Positions 1 through 5,475 of a stretch of DNA of 5,533 bases are shown here, in pieces; the first letter of the stretch is position 1; every line of letters starts with the position of its first letter. The translations under genes and the position numbers were made by a program. Location of the stretch: the NCBI GenBank assembly GCA_031267855.1, contig JAIRYH010000078.1, forward strand, positions 1 through 5,533, in the 5' to 3' direction. Under the pieces are notes generated by a model. The model saw only the letters and a program-made list of their open reading frames with translations. It was not told the origin of the DNA and did not search any database. The DNA is from Prevotellaceae bacterium (GTDB lineage: Bacteria > Bacteroidota > Bacteroidia > Bacteroidales > UBA932).

Positions 1-217
1 GAAAGCGGATGCTGCCGCTTTTCAGCGTATCGGGGTAAGTAATCGTAAATTTCCCGGTATTGTCCGAAACGGTTTGCCTCAGTCCGTGGTTAAAATTCAC
101 CTGCACGCCCGGCAGCGGCTGGTTGCCGTTGTCCACAATTTCGCCCTCCAGCGTCGTTTGCGCCTGCAGCCTGCCGGCGAGGCACAACAGCAGAATAAAA
201 AGGTAATTTTTTATCAT
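1..217 (-). CDS. Exported protein with carboxypeptidase-regulatory-like N-terminus, partial (C-terminus beyond the window)
   Basis: The first 72 codons are present, starting at the ATG at 217-215 and running off the left edge. Residues 1-19 form a Sec signal peptide: basic start (MIKN), hydrophobic core (YLFILLLCLAG) and a likely signal peptidase I site after L-Q-A, before Q20. The Cys at residue 12 lies inside the core without a lipobox, so this is not a lipoprotein. Residues 21-72 match a carboxypeptidase-regulatory-like beta-sandwich repeat: an LEGEIVD strand, the PLPGVQV turn (34-40), then TVSDNTGKFTI (49-59). In Bacteroidota this module usually opens TonB-dependent outer-membrane receptors (SusC/RagA type) or DUF5686-type outer-membrane proteins; too little is visible to choose. 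The gene starts 63 bases after the stop of the 2TM gene on the same strand, so read-through transcription is possible. The domain is clear; the full product is inference. Confidence 0.75.
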   Translation of the reverse strand, partial: MIKNYLFILLLCLAGRLQAQTTLEGEIVDNGNQPLPGVQVNFNHGLRQTVSDNTGKFTITYPDTLKSGSIRF

Positions 218-245
218 ATCTATAATCGCGAATTAGTTTATAATG

Positions 246-253
246 CAAACTAA
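246..253 (-). promoter_or_regulatory. Possible Bacteroidota -7 element for the partial exported-protein gene
   Basis: On the minus strand this reads TTAGTTTG, one mismatch from the Bacteroidota -7 consensus TAnnTTTG. It would place the transcript start near 238-241, about 20-25 bases before the ATG at 217. No convincing -33 TTTG lies at the right distance, so this is weak. The gene could instead be read from the 2TM gene upstream. Confidence 0.3.
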
Positions 254-280
254 AAACGGTAAAAAAAAACAGTACGCATT

Positions 281-568
281 TTATTCAGTCCTTTTTTCTT
301 TTTCCATTAATTCGGCTATTTTACGCTCTTTCCATGCTTCGCCCCACAAGCCGTAGCGGCAAATGCTCATCCCGTGGCACAATACGCCAATTCCCCAGCC
401 GGACAGTGGCCAGAAAAACCACCAGTGGTGCGGCGAAGAGAAACAGTTGATTAAAAATAACCCGGCATTGACCGCGCAATAGGTCAGGAGGTGCGAGTAA
501 AATCCGCGCAGTTCGTTTGCTCTGCGTGCTGCCCGCTTGCGGGCTTCGGTGCTGTTAATTTGTTCCAT
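281..568 (-). CDS. Small 2TM domain-containing membrane protein
   Basis: This is a complete 95-residue protein matching the Bacteroidota '2TM domain' family. That domain occurs alone or at the N-terminus of LytTR-type regulators and histidine kinases in this phylum; its biochemical role is not known to me. A basic amphipathic start (EARKRAARRANELRGFYSHL, 8-27) leads into a first membrane segment (about 25-43, YSHLLTYCAVNAGLFLINC). A turn with HHWWFFWPLSGWG (47-59) precedes a second segment (about 50-69). A charged tail follows (WGEAWKERKIAELMEKEKRTE). The WWFFWPLxGWGIG signature and the closing ERKIAELMEK helix are the recognisable family marks. Both ends should be cytoplasmic by the positive-inside rule. 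No kinase or DNA-binding domain is attached, so this is the stand-alone form. A strong promoter lies directly upstream. The family call is confident; function is unknown. Confidence 0.85.
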   Translation of the reverse strand: MEQINSTEARKRAARRANELRGFYSHLLTYCAVNAGLFLINCFSSPHHWWFFWPLSGWGIGVLCHGMSICRYGLWGEAWKERKIAELMEKEKRTE

Positions 569-600
569 ACTTATTATTATTAAAAATTGATTTCACGGCG

Positions 601-632
601 CAAAGATAAATGAATTTATTATATAAACCAAA
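601..632 (-). promoter_or_regulatory. Bacteroidota-type promoter of the 2TM gene
   Basis: On the minus strand the -33 element TTTG (632-629) is followed after 20 bases by TATCTTTG (608-601), a perfect match to TAnnTTTG. Transcription should start near 594-597, giving a leader of about 25-30 bases before the ATG at 568. The leader is AT-rich and has no Shine-Dalgarno motif, as is usual in this phylum. This is the best-formed promoter in the window. Confidence 0.75.
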
Positions 633-674
633 TTTATTTTTTTAACTGTTTAAAATAAGTGGGATGCATAGTTT

Positions 675-709
675 AGTGAAGAGTGAAAAGTGAAAAGTGA
701 AGAACTAAA
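675..709 (+). repeat. Heptanucleotide tandem array, left arm (AGTGAAR family)
   Basis: Five consecutive 7-base units are seen: AGTGAAG, AGTGAAA, AGTGAAA, AGTGAAG and AACTAAA, followed by a partial unit AGT. The same units occur on the opposite strand at 744-806, so this is the left arm of an inverted pair around a short unique spacer. It lies in the gap between the U32 and 2TM genes, just upstream of the 2TM promoter. Confidence 0.9.
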
Positions 710-743
710 AGTTGGCTGGCGCCATGATGCGCTTGCCGCAACT
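710..743. repeat. Unique spacer between the inverted heptamer arrays, with a short inverted repeat at its edges
   Basis: The spacer is bounded by AGTTG (710-714) and CAACT (739-743), which are perfect inverted copies. The interior (715-738) is GC-rich, unlike the arrays, and includes the self-complementary TGGCGCCA (717-724). Aligning the arrays outward from these edges gives 32 of 40 matching positions, so one RNA strand could fold into a long imperfect hairpin. Whether this acts as a terminator is unknown, as no clear T-run follows. Confidence 0.55.
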
Positions 744-806
744 CTTCACTTTTCACTTTTAGTTTTTCACTCTTCACTTTTCACTTTTAGTTTTTCACTT
801 TTCACT
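741..806 (-). repeat. Heptanucleotide tandem array, right arm, running into the 3' end of the U32 gene
   Basis: Read on the minus strand from 806 there are nine 7-base units plus a partial one: AGTGAAA, AGTGAAA, AACTAAA, AGTGAAA, AGTGAAG, AGTGAAA, AACTAAA, AGTGAAA, AGTGAAG, then AGT. Units 3-6 and 7-9 follow the same order, so a 28-base higher-order repeat (four heptamers) is stacked on the 7-base one. The first units overlap the coding sequence: the final residues S-E-K and the TGA stop (797-795) of the U32 protein are read from them. Confidence 0.9.
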
Positions 807-2600
807 TATCAGCATCCGGCAGTGCCGGCAATCGAAGGTCAGGCGTAATTTTTTGCCGTTATTCAGCAGATACAGCGGTTCTTTTACGGTTATGGCGCCG
901 CCGTGTTTTTTGCAGGCGCCGATAGCGTGCCTGATGCAGTAGCGGGTATGCATCAGCTCGGCAGCAGCTGCCGGCGATTGCTCAAAGGCAGGCATGCGGA
1001 CAAGCGCGCCGTGGCGTTCGTAAAATTTTTTAGCCAGCGCGTTGGACACATTTGCGCGGTAGTCCACTTCTTTTTCCGGGCAGGGAACCGTATTGGGGCG
1101 TAACGGGGCAATGATTCTTTTCCGCTGCGCTTCCCGTTCCTGCAGGAGCAGTTCCGCCAGCGCCCTGCGCCATCTGTTGAGCAGCGACGCCGGATAGAAA
1201 AACGCCGGCGCCCCGCCGGCAACCGTAACCCTGAAATCAAAGACCGTCGCTCCGGATTTTTCCAGCTGCGTTTTGACGGCACGCTTTGCCGCCGGCTCAT
1301 TCTTCGCCGGTTCGCCGCATGGGGGGAGGGTAAGCGACACACGGTTGTTGTCTTCATCCACAGCGGTGATAACGATTTTTTCTCTGTCCGGCGCAAAGGT
1401 AACATCTACTTGAACGGCGCGGCGCGAGGGACGTTCGAGCAACTGTTCGAAAGCAAAGTCGAAGTTGCGGTAAACCGTGGCATGGCGGCGCAGTCCTTCC
1501 CCGTTTTGCACGAACACACGGTTGCCCGCTATCCGGTTGACATTCGTGCCGTGCAACTGTCCGCGCGCATCAAAAAAGCAGATGCCGTCGGCATTGTGCA
1601 GGGGTTCGCCGGCATAGGTGAACTCGTTTTTCCCGACAGCCGTCACGCTCCCCACCGCCTGCCCTGTGGCTTTTCCGGTGTCGTGCGAAAACATGCCGGC
1701 GTTCCGCCCGTTCAGGAAATAGTCGGTGAAGCCGCGCGAAAACGAGCGTTCCACAGCCGGTTCAAAAGCATGGACAATGCTGCCCGAAGAGGTTTTCGCC
1801 CATGATTTCCCGTGCAGCAATGCGTCGATTTGCCGGCGATAATGCGCCACCACGTTTTTTACGTAGCTTTCGTTTTTTAAGCGTCCTTCTATCTTAAACG
1901 AAGTAATTCCCGCGGCTGCCAATGCTTCCAGGTGACCGGTCAGGTTCAGGTCGCGCAGCGAGAGGAGGTGCTTATTGCGCACCAGCGGCTGCCCGCCGGC
2001 ACTGAGCAAGTCGTACGCGGCGCGGCAGGGCTGGGCGCATGCGCCGCGGTTGGCGCTGCGTCCTGTCAGCGCCCGGCTTAAATAACACTGCCCGCTGTAA
2101 CAAACGCATAACGCGCCGTGGATGAAAAATTCCAGTTCCACGCCGGTGTGCTTCCGGATTTCCGCTATTTGCGCCAATGACAGTTCGCGTGCCAGAATCA
2201 CCCTCCGGAAGCCGGCGTCCTGCAAAAATTTCACTTTCTCCGGCGACGCATTGTGGGTTTGCGTGGAAGCAAACAGCGGCACGGGCGGCAGATCCATTTC
2301 GAGCCATCCCATGTCCTGCACAATGATGGCATCGCAGCCGGCATTCCACGCCTCGTGCGCCAGCCGGCGGGCGGCCGGCAGTTCGTCGTCGTACAACACA
2401 GTATTGAGCGTCAGGTAGAGCCGGGCATAAAACCGGTGCGCATAGTTTGCCAGCCGCTCCACGTCGGCCATCGTATTGCCCGCCGCCTCGCGGGCGCCGA
2501 ATTGCGGGCCGCCGATATACACCGCATCGGCGCCGTTGTCGATGGCGGCTTTCCCGCAGGCGGCATTACGGGCAGGCGCTAAAAGTTCGAGCGATTTCAT
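795..2600 (-). CDS. U32 family protein, probable RlhA/TrhP-type RNA hydroxylation enzyme
   Basis: This is a complete 601-residue U32 'peptidase' family protein. Characterised relatives with this layout are RNA-modifying proteins: E. coli RlhA acts on 23S rRNA C2501 and TrhP on tRNA, both giving 5-hydroxylated pyrimidines. Protease activity is therefore doubtful. Residues 1-260 form the barrel-like core, with LELLAPARN (4-12), NGADAVYIGGPQFGARE (22-38) and the U32 signature ELEFFIHGALCVCYSGQCYLS (155-175) followed by RGACAQPCR (185-193). Cys165, 172, 188 and 192 are the expected cluster-type ligands (in UbiU/UbiV the equivalent set holds a 4Fe-4S cluster); Cys167 is extra. Residues about 390-500 fit DUF3656, as in RlhA. 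A C-terminal domain (about 505-596) carries RYCIRHxIGxC (Cys555, Cys563) and CRHC (591-594), possibly a metal site. The ATG at 2600 begins directly at the family's usual N-terminus. The last codons and stop lie in a heptamer repeat. The target RNA cannot be told from sequence. Confidence 0.9.
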   Translation of the reverse strand: MKSLELLAPARNAACGKAAIDNGADAVYIGGPQFGAREAAGNTMADVERLANYAHRFYARLYLTLNTVLYDDELPAARRLAHEAWNAGCDAIIVQDMGWLEMDLPPVPLFASTQTHNASPEKVKFLQDAGFRRVILARELSLAQIAEIRKHTGVELEFFIHGALCVCYSGQCYLSRALTGRSANRGACAQPCRAAYDLLSAGGQPLVRNKHLLSLRDLNLTGHLEALAAAGITSFKIEGRLKNESYVKNVVAHYRRQIDALLHGKSWAKTSSGSIVHAFEPAVERSFSRGFTDYFLNGRNAGMFSHDTGKATGQAVGSVTAVGKNEFTYAGEPLHNADGICFFDARGQLHGTNVNRIAGNRVFVQNGEGLRRHATVYRNFDFAFEQLLERPSRRAVQVDVTFAPDREKIVITAVDEDNNRVSLTLPPCGEPAKNEPAAKRAVKTQLEKSGATVFDFRVTVAGGAPAFFYPASLLNRWRRALAELLLQEREAQRKRIIAPLRPNTVPCPEKEVDYRANVSNALAKKFYERHGALVRMPAFEQSPAAAAELMHTRYCIRHAIGACKKHGGAITVKEPLYLLNNGKKLRLTFDCRHCRMLISEK

Positions 2601-2604
2601 GGAT

Positions 2605-2632
2605 TAAAGGTACGTATTATTTTCCATTCAAA
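2605..2632 (-). promoter_or_regulatory. Possible promoter of the U32 gene, close to its start codon
   Basis: On the minus strand TACCTTTA (2612-2605) is one mismatch from TAnnTTTG. A TTTG (2632-2629) lies 16 bases upstream, shorter than the usual spacing of about 19-21. If used, transcription would begin at or within a few bases of the ATG at 2600, giving a leaderless or nearly leaderless message. Confidence 0.35.
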
Positions 2633-2646
2633 ATCCGGAATGGGCG

Positions 2647-2678
2647 TATGCGATATACGAAAAAAAGTAGTAAATTTG
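2647..2678 (+). promoter_or_regulatory. Bacteroidota-type promoter of the TamL-like gene
   Basis: TAAATTTG (2671-2678) is a perfect -7 box (TAnnTTTG). TATG (2647-2650) lies 20 bases upstream as a three-of-four match to the -33 TTTG. Transcription should start near 2682-2685. The box lies downstream of the ATG at 2640 and upstream of the GTG at 2700, which decides between these two starts in favour of the GTG. Confidence 0.6.
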
Positions 2679-2699
2679 CACACCGTAAAATTTGACAGT

Positions 2700-5015
2700 G
2701 TGCTAAAAAAAATTCTATATATAACCGGCAGCGGTATTCTTTTCCTGTTTTTATTTTCGTCATGCAGTTCTTCCCGCTATCTGGCGGAGGGCGACTACCT
2801 GCTGGCAAAAAATGAAGTCCGTATCAGCGGAAAAACGGCGGATGTAACTAAAAAAAAAATTCTTCCATACATCCGGCAGCAGGCCAACACTTCGTCGTTG
2901 CTTAATTTTAAGTTTTATTTGGGCATCTACAATGCCAGCCCGAAATGCGACAGCTGCCGGGTGGGCAATATCATGAAAAAAATCGGCGAAGCGCCCGTTG
3001 TGTTCGATTCTGCCATGGTAAGGAGCAGCGTCAACAATATAGGGCAATACCTCCGTTCGATGGGATACTACCACGCCTCCGTGAAAGATACGGTGCGCTA
3101 TAGCCGGCACAGGGCCAAAGTCACCTACACCGTGGCTCCGGGCAGGCCGGTTACGCTGAACGGCATCCGCTACCGGATACAGGACAGCATTCTCCGTCCG
3201 TTTATCCTGAACGATACGGCGCAGAGCCTGCTCGAAAAAGGCATGCCGCTGTCGCTGCAGCTGCTGGAACGGGAGCGCGAACGCGTCGAAACATCGCTGC
3301 ACGCCAAAGGATTCTCATCGTTCAGCCGCATGCTGATTTCCTATGACGCCGATACGCTGGCAGGCAATGACCGGGCAGACATAACCATGCTTTTAAATAC
3401 GGACAAATTGCCGAAAAGCAATGATACGTTAGAATACAACAAGCGGTTCCGCATAGGAACCGTAAGGATTTATACGCAATACGACGCGGTGGAAGCATCG
3501 CTCGACAGCAACTACATGAAAGGCTATACGGAAGTGCCGGCCAAAACGACCCGGGCAGGCAGCATCCATGTGCTGTACCGCCACCGCCAGCCCGTGCGCA
3601 CCAGTGTCCTGCTGTCGGCGAACACCATTGAACCGGGCGATTATTACAACGGCGACCAAAACGCGCAAACCTATGCCAACTTCTCCAACCTGCGCCTGTT
3701 CCGGATCATTTCCATCAACTTCCAAAAAGCGCACTCCCCCGATGGCGATACGCTGGTGGACTGTTCCATCTACCTTGTGCCCGGCGCGGCACAGGGGTTC
3801 AAGATAAACATGGAAGCATCCGTCAGCAGTTTCGGGCTGCTCGGCCTGTCGCCCGCGCTGAGCTATTACCACCGCAATATTTTCCGGGGGGCGGAATGGT
3901 TCAACATCAGCCTGTCCGAAAATTTTCAATTCGACCCGTTCCATATCGACGACAGCCGGAAACGCTCCAATGAACTGAGCATTTCGGGAACCGTCGGCAC
4001 GCCCAAGTTTTTCGCTCCTTTTATCAACCGTTATTTCAGCATCTATTCGCCGCAGACGGAATTTACTACCGCCTACGGCTACCAGCTGCGACCGGAGTAT
4101 ACGCGCAATTCGCTGACATTCCTGCTGGGCTATAACTGGCGGACAAAGCCGCAACTGTCCTATACGCTGAATATCGTCAACCTGAATATCGTCAAGCTGT
4201 TTAACATGAGCGAAGAATTTTACCGGTCAACACTGAGCGACCCGTACCTGCGCAACCGCTACGAAAACCACTTCGTGCTGGGCGCCAGCGCTTCCTTTCT
4301 GTACAGCACGCGCCAGCCGTCGAACAAGTCCCACTCCGTGCAGTTACGCTGGACCATCGGCTCGGCGGGCAATCTGTTAAGCGCCTTCAACAAATCATTA
4401 GCCTACAATCCCGGCGACAACAACTACCTGGTCTGGGGAACGCCCTACTCGCAGTACATAAAAACCGACATGAACTTTTCGCACTATCTGGTGCTGGGCG
4501 ACAAGCACATCCTCGCCTACCGCCTTTTTGCGGGCATCGGACGCGCCTACGGCAATTCCATCTCGCTGCCGTATGAAGAAGTGTACTATTCCGGAGGGGC
4601 CTACAGCCTGCGGGGCTGGCAGTCGCGCACCGTAGGGCCGGGCGCTGCCGCGATGGACAGCACCTTCTCCATTCCCAACCAGGTAGGCGATTTTAAAATG
4701 GAAGCCAACGTGGAATACCGTTTTAAAATGAGCGGCATCTTCGACGGCGCACTGTTCCTTGACGCCGGCAACGTCTGGTCGCTGAACTACAAAGAAGCCG
4801 ACGAGCTGGCGGTACTCAAGGCCGCTACCTTTTTAAAGCAAATCGCCCTGAACACCGGCGTGGGGCTGCGCCTGAACTTCGACTTCCTGATTGTCCGCTT
4901 CGACATCGGCGCAAAACTTTACGAACCGCGCCGCTACAGCGGATGGGTCAATGCCCCAAACATACTGGCGCTGCAAAACCTCTCGCTGCATTTCGGCATC
5001 GGGTATCCGTTCTGA
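2700..5015 (+). CDS. tamL: TamL-like outer-membrane assembly lipoprotein (BamA/TamA, Omp85 family)
   Basis: This is an Omp85-superfamily protein of the lipidated TamA-like type found in Bacteroidota, acting in insertion or assembly of outer-membrane proteins. From the GTG at 2700 it is 771 residues. Residues 1-22 are a lipoprotein signal: MLKKI, a hydrophobic stretch, then LFSSC with Cys22 as the lipid site, followed by SSSRYLAEGDYLL, the family's typical mature start. Next come periplasmic POTRA-type domains (about 30-345), including IRQQANTSSLLNFKFYLGIYN (58-78) and IGEAPVVFD (95-103). A 16-strand-type barrel (about 365-771) carries the loop-6 motif SLRGW (636-640), FLDAGNVW (686-693) and an aromatic C-terminus, GIGYPF. 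The alternative ATG at 2640 would add 20 residues encoded across the -7 box and is disfavoured. No tamB lies directly downstream. Cys83 and Cys86 (CDSC) are unusual in this periplasmic region. The family is certain; the TamL subtype is very likely. Confidence 0.9.
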   Translation: MLKKILYITGSGILFLFLFSSCSSSRYLAEGDYLLAKNEVRISGKTADVTKKKILPYIRQQANTSSLLNFKFYLGIYNASPKCDSCRVGNIMKKIGEAPVVFDSAMVRSSVNNIGQYLRSMGYYHASVKDTVRYSRHRAKVTYTVAPGRPVTLNGIRYRIQDSILRPFILNDTAQSLLEKGMPLSLQLLERERERVETSLHAKGFSSFSRMLISYDADTLAGNDRADITMLLNTDKLPKSNDTLEYNKRFRIGTVRIYTQYDAVEASLDSNYMKGYTEVPAKTTRAGSIHVLYRHRQPVRTSVLLSANTIEPGDYYNGDQNAQTYANFSNLRLFRIISINFQKAHSPDGDTLVDCSIYLVPGAAQGFKINMEASVSSFGLLGLSPALSYYHRNIFRGAEWFNISLSENFQFDPFHIDDSRKRSNELSISGTVGTPKFFAPFINRYFSIYSPQTEFTTAYGYQLRPEYTRNSLTFLLGYNWRTKPQLSYTLNIVNLNIVKLFNMSEEFYRSTLSDPYLRNRYENHFVLGASASFLYSTRQPSNKSHSVQLRWTIGSAGNLLSAFNKSLAYNPGDNNYLVWGTPYSQYIKTDMNFSHYLVLGDKHILAYRLFAGIGRAYGNSISLPYEEVYYSGGAYSLRGWQSRTVGPGAAAMDSTFSIPNQVGDFKMEANVEYRFKMSGIFDGALFLDAGNVWSLNYKEADELAVLKAATFLKQIALNTGVGLRLNFDFLIVRFDIGAKLYEPRRYSGWVNAPNILALQNLSLHFGIGYPF

Positions 5016-5031
5016 ATCATAATTTTTTTCA

Positions 5032-5039
5032 TACCTTTG
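5032..5039 (+). promoter_or_regulatory. Bacteroidota -7 element of the small membrane-protein gene
   Basis: TACCTTTG is a perfect match to TAnnTTTG, 17 bases after the stop of the TamL-like gene. Transcription should start near 5043-5046, about 25 bases before the ATG at 5070. The -33 region is poor: TCTG at 5011-5014 overlaps the TamL stop at a 17-base spacing. The box contains the TTG at 5037, so that codon cannot be the start of a message made here. Confidence 0.55.
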
Positions 5040-5069
5040 TTTCACCTCATTTTTCCCCCTGCCGTTTCA

Positions 5070-5351
5070 ATGAATATGGACTTTTTACCGATGAAATTCA
5101 ACTTCCTCCTGCCGGAGACCGGATGGCTTGTGCTTGTTTCTATCGGACTGCTCGGCCTGTGCATGGCGGGACTGGCGATTAACATGCTGGTACGGAAAAA
5201 CGGAAAATTTCCCGAAACGGAAATCGGGAAAAACAGCAGCATGCGCAAACTCGGCATCACCTGCGTAAAGCAGGAAGAATTAAACTGCATGAAAAAGTCA
5301 AAACAGCAAAATAACGCCGCTCCGGGCTGCAACTGTTCAATTAAGAATTGA
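5070..5351 (+). CDS. Small single-pass membrane protein, function unknown
   Basis: This encodes 93 residues from the ATG at 5070; ATGs at 5076 and 5091 are possible alternative starts. Residues about 18-41 form one membrane helix (TGWLVLVSIGLLGLCMAGLAINML). A short basic linker VRKNG then leads into FPETEIGKNSSMRKLGITC (47-65), which I expect lies on the cytoplasmic side. The tail is lysine-rich with several cysteines (Cys65, 73, 87, 89; the last two as CNC). The FPETEIG..xxMRKLGI segment resembles a small membrane protein I have seen in Bacteroidales genomes, but I know of no function for it and cannot confirm this without a search. Coding is supported by its own -7 box, a sensible membrane topology and the lack of a better overlapping frame. 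The final residues S-I-K-N and the stop are read from an AATTAAG-type heptamer array, so the natural C-terminus may once have been different. Confidence 0.65.
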   Translation: MNMDFLPMKFNFLLPETGWLVLVSIGLLGLCMAGLAINMLVRKNGKFPETEIGKNSSMRKLGITCVKQEELNCMKKSKQQNNAAPGCNCSIKN

Positions 5352-5364
5352 GAATTAGGAATTG
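5339..5364 (+). repeat. Heptanucleotide tandem array (AATTRRG family) at the 3' end of the small membrane-protein gene
   Basis: Three 7-base units, AATTAAG, AATTGAG and AATTAGG, are followed by a partial unit AATTG. The unit differs in sequence from the AGTGAAA family at 675-806 but has the same 7-base period. The TGA stop of the upstream gene (5349-5351) falls inside the second unit. Confidence 0.75.
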
Positions 5365-5475
5365 CGCGGACGGACGGCAGGCGCAGTGTAATTCGGGGCA
5401 TTTTGCAGGCAATTCGTAAAAATATCGTACGCCGATGAACAAACAGGAGCACTATTTGCCTCCGCAGGCGGGAAA

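Noticed and set aside
261..269. Run of nine T on the minus strand after the 2TM gene, as a possible intrinsic terminator.
   Set aside because: No stable GC-rich hairpin precedes the run; it is more likely part of the AT-rich spacer.
531..544. Perfect palindrome GCCCGC-TT-GCGGGC inside the 2TM gene near its start.
   Set aside because: It is explained by the codons for the basic E-A-R-K-R-A stretch; an RNA hairpin there is possible, but nothing else points to regulation.
675..806. Heptamer arrays considered as a CRISPR array.
   Set aside because: The repeat period is 7 bases with no spacers of regular length and no cas genes nearby.
953..1405. Open frame of 150 codons on the minus strand, in another frame within the U32 gene.
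   Set aside because: The arginine-rich, low-quality peptide is a frame shadow of the GC-rich U32 coding sequence.
3429..4154. Open frame of 241 codons on the minus strand.
   Set aside because: It lies wholly opposite the clearly coding TamL-like barrel and POTRA region; the peptide has no recognisable domain.
5037..5069. TTG at 5037 as an alternative start for the small membrane protein.
   Set aside because: The codon is inside the -7 box TACCTTTG, so a transcript from that promoter would not include it; the ATG at 5070 is the first good start.
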